NCBI GenBank assembly: GCA_035545555.1
Contig: DASZYD010000001.1
Span: forward strand, 1 to 36,997
Direction: 5' to 3'
DNA: 36,997 nucleotides
From: JANWHZ01 sp035545555
GTDB taxonomy: Bacteria > Patescibacteriota > Saccharimonadia > Saccharimonadales > UBA4665
Positions 1 to 7,829 of the stretch are shown here, piece after piece. Numbering within the stretch: the stretch's first letter is position 1; the number at the start of each line of letters is the position of its first letter. The notes beneath the pieces are model-generated. The model was not told where the DNA came from. It did not search any database and saw only the letters and a program-made list of their open reading frames with translations. The position numbers were made by a program, and so were the translations under genes.

Positions 1-1
1 T

Positions 2-760
2 GTAAAAGCCGGCTATGGCGAGTTTGCCCTGTTCGAGCTGGGCAAAGCTCATAATCTGACGGAGACAGACGAAGATACGCTGCCGCGCGAGGTCTCGGCC
101 CTGAGCCTGGTCTGCGCGGCCGAGGACAAGATTGCCCACAGCCGCTACGGTGGCGCGGCGTATTACCAGGCGCGCCGCTATCTTGTAGACCTGCTCATTG
201 CTTTCGCGGTTAACGATATACGGATGGACGAGCCGCTGGCCGGTGCCGACCTCAAAGGCAATCCTTGGATGATTCAAATGGCCGCGCCGTTTGAACCCGG
301 CCGTACTGCGCTGGTGCGCGACGCGCAGGGGCTTACCTGGGGCATGGTAGGCGAATACAAACTATCGGTGCGCCAAAAACTGAAGCTGCCGGCCTATAGC
401 GCCGGGTTTGAGCTCGACCCGCTGCTGTTTGCCTGCGGTCATGGCACAGCCTACACGCCGCTGCCGCGTTTTCCGAAGGTTGCGCAAGATATCTGCCTGC
501 GTGTTGCTGCTGACATGCCCTATGCAAACCTCGAACAATTCGTTGGCCGGCAGCTGTTCGCGGCGAAGCCAGAGAATACTCATCTAACAACCACAACTAT
601 CGATATCTACCAGCGGCCGGATGATCAAGCGCACAAGCAGATTACTTTTCGTGTCAGCCTGGCAAGCTACGAACGGACACTGACGGACAACGAGGTGTCC
701 GAACTGCTCGACAAGCTCGCCGCTGCCGCACGAGAACAGCTGCAGGCTGAAAGGATCTAG
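2..760 (+). CDS. pheT: Phenylalanyl-tRNA synthetase beta subunit, C-terminal part (5' end outside window)
   Basis: The open frame runs in from the left edge without a start codon, so only the last ~252 residues are seen. PheT pairs with PheS to charge tRNA-Phe in the cytoplasm. The incoming frame reads FALFELGKAHN, typical of the B3/B4-to-B5 core of PheT. The last ~95 residues, starting at YTPLPRFPKVAQD, are the FDX-ACB anticodon-binding fold that ends every bacterial PheT. An ATG at 224 is internal and is not the true start. The stop TAG at 758-760 sits 2 nt before the next gene, suggesting co-transcription. pheS would be expected just upstream, outside the window. Confidence 0.93.
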   Translation, partial: VKAGYGEFALFELGKAHNLTETDEDTLPREVSALSLVCAAEDKIAHSRYGGAAYYQARRYLVDLLIAFAVNDIRMDEPLAGADLKGNPWMIQMAAPFEPGRTALVRDAQGLTWGMVGEYKLSVRQKLKLPAYSAGFELDPLLFACGHGTAYTPLPRFPKVAQDICLRVAADMPYANLEQFVGRQLFAAKPENTHLTTTTIDIYQRPDDQAHKQITFRVSLASYERTLTDNEVSELLDKLAAAAREQLQAERI

Positions 761-762
761 CG

Positions 763-2520
763 GTGAAACGCTTTGCTGCCATCTTCCTGCCGCTTGTCTC
801 GGCTGCGCTGCTGGCGCTGCCGGCTGTTCCCGCCGCGGCCGATGTGAACGACTTCACGGTTACGGACTTCACAGCAGACTACTATTTGTCCAAAAATGAC
901 CCGCAGGGCGCACTACATATCATCGAGAACATCTCGGTCGACTTTACCGATAATAACCACGGCATTACCCGCGCCATCCCCGAATCGTACCAGGGACAAT
1001 CACTCCACGTACACGTCAACAGCGTAAGCTCCACCAGCGGTGCGCCGGCAGAGTATACCACCAGCCGTACGAACGGTAATGAGGTGCTCAGGATCGGCGA
1101 TCCGAACCGCACCGTGACAGGCCATCAAGAATATACCATCGACTATACCGTACAGAACGTTGTTACTTTTTATAAAGACCATGATGAGCTCTATTGGGAC
1201 GTGAACGGCGGCCAGTGGGACCAGCCGTTCACGGCTGTGCAGGCCACACTCCATGTGCCGGCTGGCGCGCGGCTGTGGGCCCGGCAGCCGGTATGCTACA
1301 CGGGCGCATATGGCGCCACAGCACACGATTGCCTGATTGATACGTCGCCGGCAGGCATCATGGCGGCCGCGACGGACCTGGCGCCCGGCCAGACGCTGAC
1401 CTTCGTGGCCGGATTTGACAAAGGCTACTTCCGGCCGGCAACCTGGCGTGACCGCCTGCGCGACTATGCGGTGCCGGCACTGCAGTTCGTTGTCCCGCTG
1501 GCGGTGATCGGCGGCGCCGGCTTCATCTGGTGGTGGAAGCGCGGCCGCGACGCCAGAGGGAGGGGCACGCTTATCCCCCAGTACGACGCGCCCGACCAAC
1601 TGAAGCCGATTGAAGCCGGCGCGGTGGTTGATTTCCGGGTCGACGACCGCGACCTAACGGCGACCATTATTGACCTGGCGATCAGAAACTACCTCAAAAT
1701 TATTGAAAGCAGCGGCAAAAAGCTGTTTGGCAAGCAAAAGCGGTATACGCTGCAGTTGACGAATAAGGACTGGAGCGGGCTGAATAGTTGGGAGCAGGAA
1801 CTGCTGGGCGGGTTCTTCGGCTTTGATGGCAACACGGGGTCAGTTGATCTGTCTGCCATGAAATCGAAACTCCAGACCCATGCGCGCAACATTAAAAAAT
1901 CGGTGGAAGCATCGCTTGTTGACCGCGCATATTTTGTCTCGAAGCCATCCAAGTACCTCACCATAAGCATACCGACGATCATCTTTGCGGTGGCTGCCTT
2001 TGGGTTCACCTCGCCGGCCGCGCTCCAGGGAGGCTGGCTGCTGTGGGGTGTTGTCGTGGGAGTAGCGGTCTTCGGGGTGTTCTATCACTTCTTGCCCGCC
2101 CGGACGGCGAAAGGTACGGCGGCAAGAGAACACATCCTTGGCTTGAAGCTGTATCTGCAAGTGGCCGAAAAAGATCGTATCAAGATGCTGCAGAGCCCGG
2201 ATAGCCCGTACGCCGCCAAGACAGCCGAACCGGCACGGACAGTCGAGTTATTCGAGCGGCTGCTGCCCTATGCTATCGTCCTCAAAGTAGAAGAACAATG
2301 GGCCGGCAAGTTTGCCGATGTCTACAAAACCCAGCCGGATTGGTACGTCGGTAACTACAGCGCTTTTACGACCGGCTATCTTGTCGGAGCGCTCGGCAAC
2401 GGGCTGAACGGCGCGATGGCATCCAGTTTTGCCAGCCCTCGTAGCTCCAGCAGCAGCGGGTTTGGCGGTGGCGGCTTCGCCGGCGGTGGCGGTGGGGGTG
2501 GAGGCGGTGGCGGCTGGTAA
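763..2520 (+). CDS. DUF2207 family membrane protein with Gly-rich C-terminus
   Basis: A 585-aa protein with a GTG start. AAAGGA at 750-755 lies 7 nt upstream and supports this start. An N-terminal signal peptide (residues 1-27, ending AVPAAA) is followed by a ~200-residue extracytoplasmic DUF2207 domain. A membrane helix lies near 238-258, then a cytoplasmic stretch and two more helices near 400-450. The tail is Ser-rich, then almost pure glycine ending in Trp; this tail is common in DUF2207 (YciQ-like) proteins and not a sequencing artefact. The family's function is unknown. The gene follows pheT directly, but no functional link is evident. Confidence 0.85.
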   Translation: MKRFAAIFLPLVSAALLALPAVPAAADVNDFTVTDFTADYYLSKNDPQGALHIIENISVDFTDNNHGITRAIPESYQGQSLHVHVNSVSSTSGAPAEYTTSRTNGNEVLRIGDPNRTVTGHQEYTIDYTVQNVVTFYKDHDELYWDVNGGQWDQPFTAVQATLHVPAGARLWARQPVCYTGAYGATAHDCLIDTSPAGIMAAATDLAPGQTLTFVAGFDKGYFRPATWRDRLRDYAVPALQFVVPLAVIGGAGFIWWWKRGRDARGRGTLIPQYDAPDQLKPIEAGAVVDFRVDDRDLTATIIDLAIRNYLKIIESSGKKLFGKQKRYTLQLTNKDWSGLNSWEQELLGGFFGFDGNTGSVDLSAMKSKLQTHARNIKKSVEASLVDRAYFVSKPSKYLTISIPTIIFAVAAFGFTSPAALQGGWLLWGVVVGVAVFGVFYHFLPARTAKGTAAREHILGLKLYLQVAEKDRIKMLQSPDSPYAAKTAEPARTVELFERLLPYAIVLKVEEQWAGKFADVYKTQPDWYVGNYSAFTTGYLVGALGNGLNGAMASSFASPRSSSSSGFGGGGFAGGGGGGGGGGGW

Positions 2521-2559
2521 GCCGCCCGAACGCCAGCCCGGCAGGGCGGTCATTGCTGC

Positions 2560-2589
2560 TTGTGCGGCGCCATTGTATGCCGATACAAT
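2560..2589 (+). promoter_or_regulatory. Promoter of the ABC transporter (leaderless type)
   Basis: TTGTGC at 2560-2565, an 18-nt spacer and TACAAT at 2584-2589. The hexamer ends 8 nt before the ATG at 2598, so transcription should begin at or next to the start codon. No Shine-Dalgarno sequence is present. Confidence 0.6.
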
Positions 2590-2597
2590 TGAGCGGT

Positions 2598-4379
2598 ATG
2601 CAGGCGATCGTGCGGATTTTCCGGTTTACCAAGTCGCTGTGGCGTTACTACGTCGCGATTTCTGCCTTCACGATTTTGCTGTCGCTGATGAGCCAGCTGA
2701 CGCCGTTGTTTACCAAGGGCGCGATTGATCAGATCACCAAGCTACTGAGCGGCGGCCAGGCCAACGTCGCGCTGGTAGCCATCTTTGCGGTACTCATCTT
2801 TGTGACCGATGTCGGCCAGACGCTGCTGAGCAATGTCAGCGGCTACCTGGGCGATATGATGGCCGCTAAGCTCCAGCAACTGATGAGCGAGCGCTATTAC
2901 GCGCATGTGCTGAGCCTGTCGCAAAGCTACTTTGACCATGAACTGAGCGGCAAGATCATCAACCGCATGACGCGCGGGCTGGGGCAGATCAGCGATTTTA
3001 TGCAGATGTTCAGCAATAACTTTCTGCAGTTCATCTTCAGCACCATTTTTTCACTGATTATTGTCATGTGGTACAGCTGGCAGGTCGGGTTGATGCTCCT
3101 CCTCTTATACCCTATCTTCATCTTTCTCACCACCCGCACCAGCAACAAATGGCAGGCGTGGCAGCGCGACATCAATGAGCATCAGGATATTGCCAGCGGC
3201 CGCTTTGCCGAGGCAGTTGGGCAGGTGCGCGTGGTCAAGAGCTTCTTGCAAGAGGAGCGCGAGCTGTCGTTCTGGCGCCGCATGTACCACGCGGTCGTAT
3301 GCACTACCAGGCCGCAAAGCGGGTACTGGCATCGGCAGGACATCGTGCGCCGCTTGGTACTGAATGTCATCTTTCTGGCAGTGTTTGTCTTTATCTTCGT
3401 GGAGACAGCACAGGGACGGTACTCGCTTGGCACGATGGTACTGCTCATCCAGTATGCGATGCTTATCCGCATCCCCATTTTCAGTATCAGCTTCTTGGTA
3501 GATCAGACGCAGCGGGCCGTGGCCAACACGACTGAATATTTTGCAGTGATGGATACCCGACCGAGCGTCGTGGATGCGCCCAGCGCCGTGGCGCTGCGCG
3601 CCGCCAAAGCCGAGATCGTGTTTGACGCTGTCGACTTTGCCTACGAGGCGCATCATCCGGTACTGCGCAGGGTTTCGTTCCGTCTGCGCCCCGACACAAA
3701 GGTAGCGCTGGTGGGTGAGAGCGGCGAAGGCAAGACGACACTCACCAACCTGCTGCTGCGTCTCTACGATGTCGGCGCCGGCCGCATCCTGATCGACGGG
3801 CAGGATATCCGGACCGTTACTCAGGCGAGCCTGCGCGCTGCCATTGGCGTGGTATTCCAGGACCCAGCGCTGTTCTCGGGTACGATCCGCGAGAATATTG
3901 CCTATGCCGACCCGCAGGCAACCGACGCGGCCGTCATTGCTGCGGCCAAGGCGGCCAACGCTCACGAGTTTATTGAGCAGCTTGAGAAAGGCTACGACAC
4001 AGAGATCGGTGAGCGCGGCCTGCGCCTCAGCGGCGGCCAGAAACAGCGTATTGCCATTGCCCGGGCGCTGCTCAAAGATGCGCCCATTCTTATCCTGGAC
4101 GAAGCGACCTCAAGCCTGGACAGCAGGAGCGAGCACCTGGTACAGGAGGCACTGCAGCGGCTGATGAAGGGCCGTACCACGCTGATTATCGCCCACCGGC
4201 TGAGCACTATCGAGCGAGTCGACCAGATCATCACCTTGCGCGGCGGCCGGGTAGATGAAATCGGCTCGCCGAAGGAATTGGCCACATCAGGCGGCATCTA
4301 CGCCGAGCTACTCAAGCTCCAGCAAGGGCATACCGAAGCCTCCAAGAAGAAACTGCGCGAGTTCGAAATTGCCGGGTAG
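2598..4379 (+). CDS. ABC transporter, exporter-type fused permease-ATPase
   Basis: The protein has 593 aa from the ATG at 2598. The frame extends to a TTG at 2553, but that codon lies upstream of the predicted promoter. Residues ~10-300 form a six-helix ABC exporter membrane domain; the rest is the ATPase. Visible motifs are Walker A GESGEGKTT (~372-380), Q-loop VFQDPALFSG, signature LSGGQKQR (~477) and Walker B ILILDEATS (~497), with a downstream switch His in IIAHRLST. It probably works as a homodimer that exports lipid, peptide or drug. The substrate cannot be told from sequence, and no partner half-transporter is adjacent. Confidence 0.9.
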   Translation: MQAIVRIFRFTKSLWRYYVAISAFTILLSLMSQLTPLFTKGAIDQITKLLSGGQANVALVAIFAVLIFVTDVGQTLLSNVSGYLGDMMAAKLQQLMSERYYAHVLSLSQSYFDHELSGKIINRMTRGLGQISDFMQMFSNNFLQFIFSTIFSLIIVMWYSWQVGLMLLLLYPIFIFLTTRTSNKWQAWQRDINEHQDIASGRFAEAVGQVRVVKSFLQEERELSFWRRMYHAVVCTTRPQSGYWHRQDIVRRLVLNVIFLAVFVFIFVETAQGRYSLGTMVLLIQYAMLIRIPIFSISFLVDQTQRAVANTTEYFAVMDTRPSVVDAPSAVALRAAKAEIVFDAVDFAYEAHHPVLRRVSFRLRPDTKVALVGESGEGKTTLTNLLLRLYDVGAGRILIDGQDIRTVTQASLRAAIGVVFQDPALFSGTIRENIAYADPQATDAAVIAAAKAANAHEFIEQLEKGYDTEIGERGLRLSGGQKQRIAIARALLKDAPILILDEATSSLDSRSEHLVQEALQRLMKGRTTLIIAHRLSTIERVDQIITLRGGRVDEIGSPKELATSGGIYAELLKLQQGHTEASKKKLREFEIAG

Positions 4380-4381
4380 GC

Positions 4382-4410
4382 TTGCCGTCAGCCGCGGTGC
4401 CACCTATACT
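4382..4410 (+). promoter_or_regulatory. Promoter of NUDIX gene (leaderless type)
   Basis: TTGCCG at 4382-4387, a 17-nt spacer and TATACT at 4405-4410. The hexamer ends exactly 7 nt before ATG 4418, placing +1 on the A of the start codon. The first in-frame start-like codon (TTG 4382) overlaps the -35 element and is unlikely to be used. Confidence 0.72.
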
Positions 4411-4417
4411 ATGCTGT

Positions 4418-4855
4418 ATGAAAAAGGCGGTGCGGGCGATTGTCTTTAAAGACAACCAGCTACTGGTGATCCAGCGGAACAAGTTCGGCAAAAAGTATTG
4501 CACACTACCCGGGGGTGGTGTAGAGATGGGCGAAACCATCGATCAGGCGCTACGCCGCGAGATGGCCGAAGAGACCGGCCTGCAATTGGGCAATGCCCGG
4601 CTGGTGTTTACCGAAGCGGCGGGCGAACCGTACGGCACGCAGTATGTCTATCTGGTAGACTATGCCGGCGGTGAGCCGGCACTGGCACCGGACTCGGACG
4701 AGGCAAGCATCAACGCGCTGGGGCAGAATATCTATCAGCCGGCCTGGCTCCCGCTCGATCAGCTGCCGGCGGCGCCATTCGTGTCCGAGCGGCTCAAGCA
4801 AGCTATCTTGCGCGGTATCAAAGCAGGCTTCCCGGCCGGAACGGAGGTGTTGTAG
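4418..4855 (+). CDS. NUDIX hydrolase
   Basis: A 145-aa protein that hydrolyses a nucleoside diphosphate linked to another moiety; the substrate is unknown. The Nudix box (GX5EX7REUXEEXGU) is intact: G-VEMGE, then REMAEETGL at roughly residues 35-57. It supplies the glutamates that bind Mg2+. The N-terminal strand KKAVRAIVFKDNQLLVIQR is typical of MutT-like enzymes. The start at 4418 rather than 4382 is chosen because the well-formed promoter lies between them. The gene ends 3 nt before the FKBP gene, so the two are probably one transcript. Confidence 0.88.
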   Translation: MKKAVRAIVFKDNQLLVIQRNKFGKKYCTLPGGGVEMGETIDQALRREMAEETGLQLGNARLVFTEAAGEPYGTQYVYLVDYAGGEPALAPDSDEASINALGQNIYQPAWLPLDQLPAAPFVSERLKQAILRGIKAGFPAGTEVL

Positions 4856-4858
4856 GCC

Positions 4859-5416
4859 ATGTCAACACGGCGCGATCGAGTATTTGCCTGGATGGGTGTC
4901 GTCGTAGCAGTTGCTTCGGCACTGGCGCTCAGCGGGGCAGTTATCATCCAGCAAATCATCAGTGACCATGCGGCACGGAGTACGGCTGATGCGTCGAACG
5001 CATCGCAGACCAGCACCTGCACGGACAACAGCCAGACCGAGCCGACGCTTGCAGCTCCGGATAGCTACAAGCCGGCTGGTGCGGTGACCAGCTTGCAGCG
5101 TACTGACCTGACGGCCGGCAACGGCGCAGCAGCCAAAGCCGGCGACTGTCTGGTAGTCAAGTACTACGGGACGCTGGCCAGCGACGGCACCATGTTCGAC
5201 GAGAACTTTACCAAGACCACGGCCTTCGCGTTCACGCTGGGGGCAGGCCAAGTCATCCAGGGCTGGGACCAGGGGCTGGTGGGGCTCAAAGTGGGTGGTG
5301 TGCGCCGTTTGGTCATCCCGGCTGCGCTGGGGTACGGCAGCCAGTCGCCAAGCGCTGCCATCCCTGCCAACTCCGATCTGGTCTTTGTCGTCAAGCTGCT
5401 ACGGATTCAATCCTAA
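4859..5416 (+). CDS. Membrane-anchored FKBP-type peptidyl-prolyl cis-trans isomerase
   Basis: A 185-aa protein. An N-terminal helix (~11-31) anchors it in the membrane, followed by a low-complexity Thr/Ser/Ala linker with two cysteines. The FKBP domain occupies ~85-185, with FDENF, GQVIQGWDQGL, GGVRRLVIPAALGYG and a C-terminal VFVVKLLRI strand. These cover the usual active-site segments, so it should catalyse proline isomerisation outside the cell during folding of exported proteins. GGAGG near 4843 lies about 11 nt before the ATG. It is likely co-transcribed with the NUDIX gene, though a functional relation is not obvious. Confidence 0.9.
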   Translation: MSTRRDRVFAWMGVVVAVASALALSGAVIIQQIISDHAARSTADASNASQTSTCTDNSQTEPTLAAPDSYKPAGAVTSLQRTDLTAGNGAAAKAGDCLVVKYYGTLASDGTMFDENFTKTTAFAFTLGAGQVIQGWDQGLVGLKVGGVRRLVIPAALGYGSQSPSAAIPANSDLVFVVKLLRIQS

Positions 5417-5460
5417 AAAACGGCACACATCCGCGGTAAAAAGCACAATATATAGCGTGC

Positions 5461-5489
5461 TTGACCGTGCTGCTTACGCTTTATATACT
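5461..5489 (+). promoter_or_regulatory. Strong promoter of glutaredoxin gene
   Basis: TTGACC at 5461-5466, a 17-nt spacer and TATACT at 5484-5489, close to the sigma-70 consensus. A leader of about 70 nt follows. AAAGGAGGG at 5547-5555 lies 10 nt before ATG 5566, one of the best Shine-Dalgarno sites in the window. Confidence 0.8.
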
Positions 5490-5565
5490 ACACAGTACAC
5501 GTTTGCGAGGCGTTCTAAGACAAACATGGGGGTGGAGTAAGCCAACAAAGGAGGGTTAGGGTTCA

Positions 5566-5814
5566 ATGGTCAAACATATCACCATCTTTACGACGAACAC
5601 CTGCGCTTACTGCGCCATGGTCAAGAAATATCTCGACATGAAGCAGCACAGTTATGAGGTCGTTAATCTGGATGAGCACCCCGAGCGCCAAGCAGAAGCG
5701 TTGGCCCTGTCGGGCGCGCTGACCGTCCCGGTAACGGTGGTCACTAAGCATGACGACACGCGCGAGGTAGTCGTCGGCTATAATCTTGCCAAGCTTGCCC
5801 CGGCTATTGCGTAG
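5566..5814 (+). CDS. Glutaredoxin-like protein (CxxC, NrdH/YruB type)
   Basis: An 82-aa thioredoxin-fold protein with redox motif CAYC at residues 13-16. The cis-proline segment TVPVTVV is near 50. Length and motif fit the NrdH/YruB-like glutaredoxins, small dithiol carriers reduced by thioredoxin reductase rather than by glutathione. The next gene encodes a thioredoxin reductase carrying its own glutaredoxin domain, so this protein is a likely electron acceptor of that enzyme. It has its own strong promoter and Shine-Dalgarno site, suggesting high expression. Confidence 0.88.
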   Translation: MVKHITIFTTNTCAYCAMVKKYLDMKQHSYEVVNLDEHPERQAEALALSGALTVPVTVVTKHDDTREVVVGYNLAKLAPAIA

Positions 5815-5824
5815 CCGGTACACT
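5795..5824 (+). promoter_or_regulatory. Internal promoter before the Grx-TrxB fusion (leaderless type)
   Basis: TTGCCC at 5795-5800, an 18-nt spacer and TACACT at 5819-5824, ending 7 nt before ATG 5832. It overlaps the 3' end of the glutaredoxin gene. No Shine-Dalgarno sequence precedes the ATG, so the longer product may be made from a leaderless mRNA. Confidence 0.5.
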
Positions 5825-5831
5825 AAAAGCC

Positions 5832-7034
5832 ATGGAAGCACCACGGGTAGTTGTGTACGGCGCTGCCTGGTGCGCCGATTGTCACCAGTTAACTGGCTGG
5901 CTCGACAGCCGGCGGGTGGCATATGTATATAAAGATATTGATCGCGAGGCCGGTGCTCGCGACGAGCTGCTAGGGTTGACCGACGGTGCCGAAGCGCTGC
6001 CGACGCTCCAGGTCGGCCGAACGGTCTTGGTAGAACCATCAAACGATAAAGTGTTGGAGGCGTTAGGCATGAGTGATGAGACGACAGGGCAGCGGCATGA
6101 GGTAGTGATGGTCGGCGCCGGGCCGGCCAGCCTCAGCGCCGCCGTATATACGACGCGTGAAGATATCGATACGCTGCTCGTTGAGCGGGGCGTCGTCGGC
6201 GGCCTTATCGCCGTAACCGACAAGGTTGACAACTATCCCGGCTTCCCGGATGGCATCGAAGGGCTGACACTCGCCGATGGGCTGCGCAAGCAGGCCGAAC
6301 GGTTTGGCGCCAAGATTGAACTGGGCGAAGTAACCAAGATTACTGATGAAGGGGAGTATAAACGGCTAGCGACTACGAGCGGAGATGTGCTGGCCCGAGC
6401 AGTGCTGATTGCTACCGGCAGCGATTATAAAAAGATCGGCGTGCCGGGTGAGCAGGAGTATTATGCCCACGGCGTACACTACTGTGCCACCTGTGACGGC
6501 GCTTTTTACCGTGACAAGCGCCTTGTCGTGGTGGGCGGTGGTAATTCGGCGGTGCAGGAGGCCTTATTCCTGACCCGTTTCGCTACGCATATCGACCTGC
6601 TGGTGCGCAGTACGCTCAAGGCGTCGGAGATTCTGCAACACGAACTGGATGCTATGGTTACGACCGGTAAGATCACCGTGCATCTTGGCACGACAACCGA
6701 TGCAATCCTCGGTGAAGGCGGCAGAGTAACGAAAGTGGCCGGTACGGATACAGACACGGGCGAAAAGGTCGAATTCCCGACTGACGGCGTGTTTGTGTTC
6801 GTGGGGCTGAAGCCGAATAGTGAGTTCCTGCAGGGTTCCGGCATCACCATGGACAAGTTCGGCTTTGTGATAACCGATGGACAGCTGCAGACGACCATGC
6901 CCGGCGTCTTTGCCGCCGGCGACATCCGCAGCGGAGCGACCATGCAGATCGCGACAGCTGTAGGTGAAGGCGCAACGGCGGCACTTACCATTCGCGAATA
7001 CTTACAGGGTAAACTATCCACCAGCCACAAGTAG
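5832..7034 (+). CDS. trxB: Glutaredoxin domain fused to thioredoxin reductase
   Basis: A 400-aa fusion. Residues 1-79 are a glutaredoxin-like domain with CADC at 14-17 and a LPTL cis-Pro segment. Residues ~88-400 are a thioredoxin reductase: FAD motif GAGPAS (~95), redox pair CATC (218-221), dinucleotide motif GGGNSA (~235) and FAAGD near the C-terminus. The basic HRRxxxR patch that E. coli TrxB uses for NADPH is replaced by LLVRSTLKASEIL, which resembles NADH-linked AhpF. An internal ATG (residue 80, nt 6069) is preceded by GGAGG at 6056-6060 and would give a normal-length 321-aa reductase. Electrons should flow NAD(P)H-FAD-CATC-CADC and then to the neighbouring glutaredoxin. Confidence 0.9.
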   Translation: MEAPRVVVYGAAWCADCHQLTGWLDSRRVAYVYKDIDREAGARDELLGLTDGAEALPTLQVGRTVLVEPSNDKVLEALGMSDETTGQRHEVVMVGAGPASLSAAVYTTREDIDTLLVERGVVGGLIAVTDKVDNYPGFPDGIEGLTLADGLRKQAERFGAKIELGEVTKITDEGEYKRLATTSGDVLARAVLIATGSDYKKIGVPGEQEYYAHGVHYCATCDGAFYRDKRLVVVGGGNSAVQEALFLTRFATHIDLLVRSTLKASEILQHELDAMVTTGKITVHLGTTTDAILGEGGRVTKVAGTDTDTGEKVEFPTDGVFVFVGLKPNSEFLQGSGITMDKFGFVITDGQLQTTMPGVFAAGDIRSGATMQIATAVGEGATAALTIREYLQGKLSTSHK

Positions 7035-7035
7035 G

Positions 7036-7740
7036 CTATGTGCTGTAGCCGGAAAAGAAGTCAGTAACCAGTTGGCGGGGTGCTATACCGAGCGCCTGTA
7101 GGTCGCGGGCCAAAGACTCAATCTGTTGCTCGGGCCCGGAAAGGTAGATCAACGTATCGGCCGACGGGTGCCCGAGGCGCATGATCCGGCCGGCGGACAG
7201 CCGGCCATGTTCGCCCTGCCAAGCAGGCGAGGGGCGGCTGGCAATTACCGTCGGGCGCATTCCCGCCTGGGCAAATACAGCCGGGGCTATAGCATCCTGC
7301 TCGGTATGTACGCCATATACAAGGCGAATAGGGCGCCGCTCACCGCGCCGCACCAGCCAGCCTGCCATGCTGCGAAACGGGGTAATGCCGATGCCGCTGG
7401 CCACAAACAACAGCGGCACTGCCGGGTCTTTCGGCAGGACGAAATCGCCCATTGGCTCGGTCATGTGCAGCACCGCGCCGGGTACCAGCGCAAAGAGCGC
7501 TCGCTTGAATGAGCTGCTTCGCTCATCGCCCGCGTAGCACGTTGTCACACCGATCAGCTCATCGCCGGGAGTGCTGCTGAGCGTAAACCAGCGCTTCTCG
7601 CCGCGGCTATCCGGCATGTCGTGGCGCAGTGTCAGCTCAACATATTGCCCCGCCTCGAACCGCACCGGCCGCTCCGCCCGGAACCAGAAGGTTGCAGCCA
7701 CGGGTGTATGACGCATAACACGGTCAAACACAATATCCAT
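7036..7740 (-). CDS. Ferredoxin-NADP+ reductase-like FAD/NAD(P) oxidoreductase
   Basis: A 234-aa protein from the ATG at 7740; the open frame continues to 7842 but the extension lies across the promoter. The FAD-binding barrel contains RWFTLSSTP (RxYS-type flavin contact) and GAVLHMTEPMGDF. The NAD(P) domain contains LLFVASGIGITPFRSM, the G-x-G-x-x-P nucleotide loop, and a late YLSGPEQQIESL segment. No iron-sulfur cysteine cluster is present, so this is a compact flavin reductase moving electrons between NAD(P)H and an unknown partner. It converges on the redox fusion gene with only 1 nt between the stop codons. Confidence 0.83.
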   Translation of the reverse strand: MDIVFDRVMRHTPVAATFWFRAERPVRFEAGQYVELTLRHDMPDSRGEKRWFTLSSTPGDELIGVTTCYAGDERSSSFKRALFALVPGAVLHMTEPMGDFVLPKDPAVPLLFVASGIGITPFRSMAGWLVRRGERRPIRLVYGVHTEQDAIAPAVFAQAGMRPTVIASRPSPAWQGEHGRLSAGRIMRLGHPSADTLIYLSGPEQQIESLARDLQALGIAPRQLVTDFFSGYST

Positions 7741-7747
7741 GACATAA

Positions 7748-7753
7748 AGTATA
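7748..7753 (-). promoter_or_regulatory. -10 element of flavin oxidoreductase (leaderless type)
   Basis: On the minus strand TATACT occupies 7753-7748, and 7 nt separate it from the ATG at 7740. No good -35 element and no Shine-Dalgarno site are visible. The spacing matches the other leaderless starts in this window. Confidence 0.55.
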
Positions 7754-7774
7754 CAGGTGATAGCAGGTGTAGGT

Positions 7775-7804
7775 TTGACAATACGGGTGAGTAGGCCGTA
7801 GCAT
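7775..7804 (+). promoter_or_regulatory. Promoter of the 110-aa protein
   Basis: A perfect TTGACA at 7775-7780, an 18-nt spacer and TAGCAT at 7799-7804. It lies back to back with the minus-strand promoter at 7748-7753, so the two transcription units share a short divergent control region. Confidence 0.5.
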
Positions 7805-7829
7805 GCATATATAGCAAGGAGCGATGAGG

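Noticed and set aside
2430..2520. Poly-glycine coding stretch as a simple-sequence artefact
   Set aside because: It is in frame, ends cleanly in Trp-stop, and Gly-rich tails are common in DUF2207 proteins.
3105..3965. 286-codon minus-strand frame inside the ABC transporter
   Set aside because: It is a shadow of the Walker A and membrane-domain coding region, with no start signals.
7034..7050. GGCTA/TAGCC hairpin between the convergent redox genes
   Set aside because: The stem is only 5 bp and no T-run follows on either strand, so it was not called a terminator.
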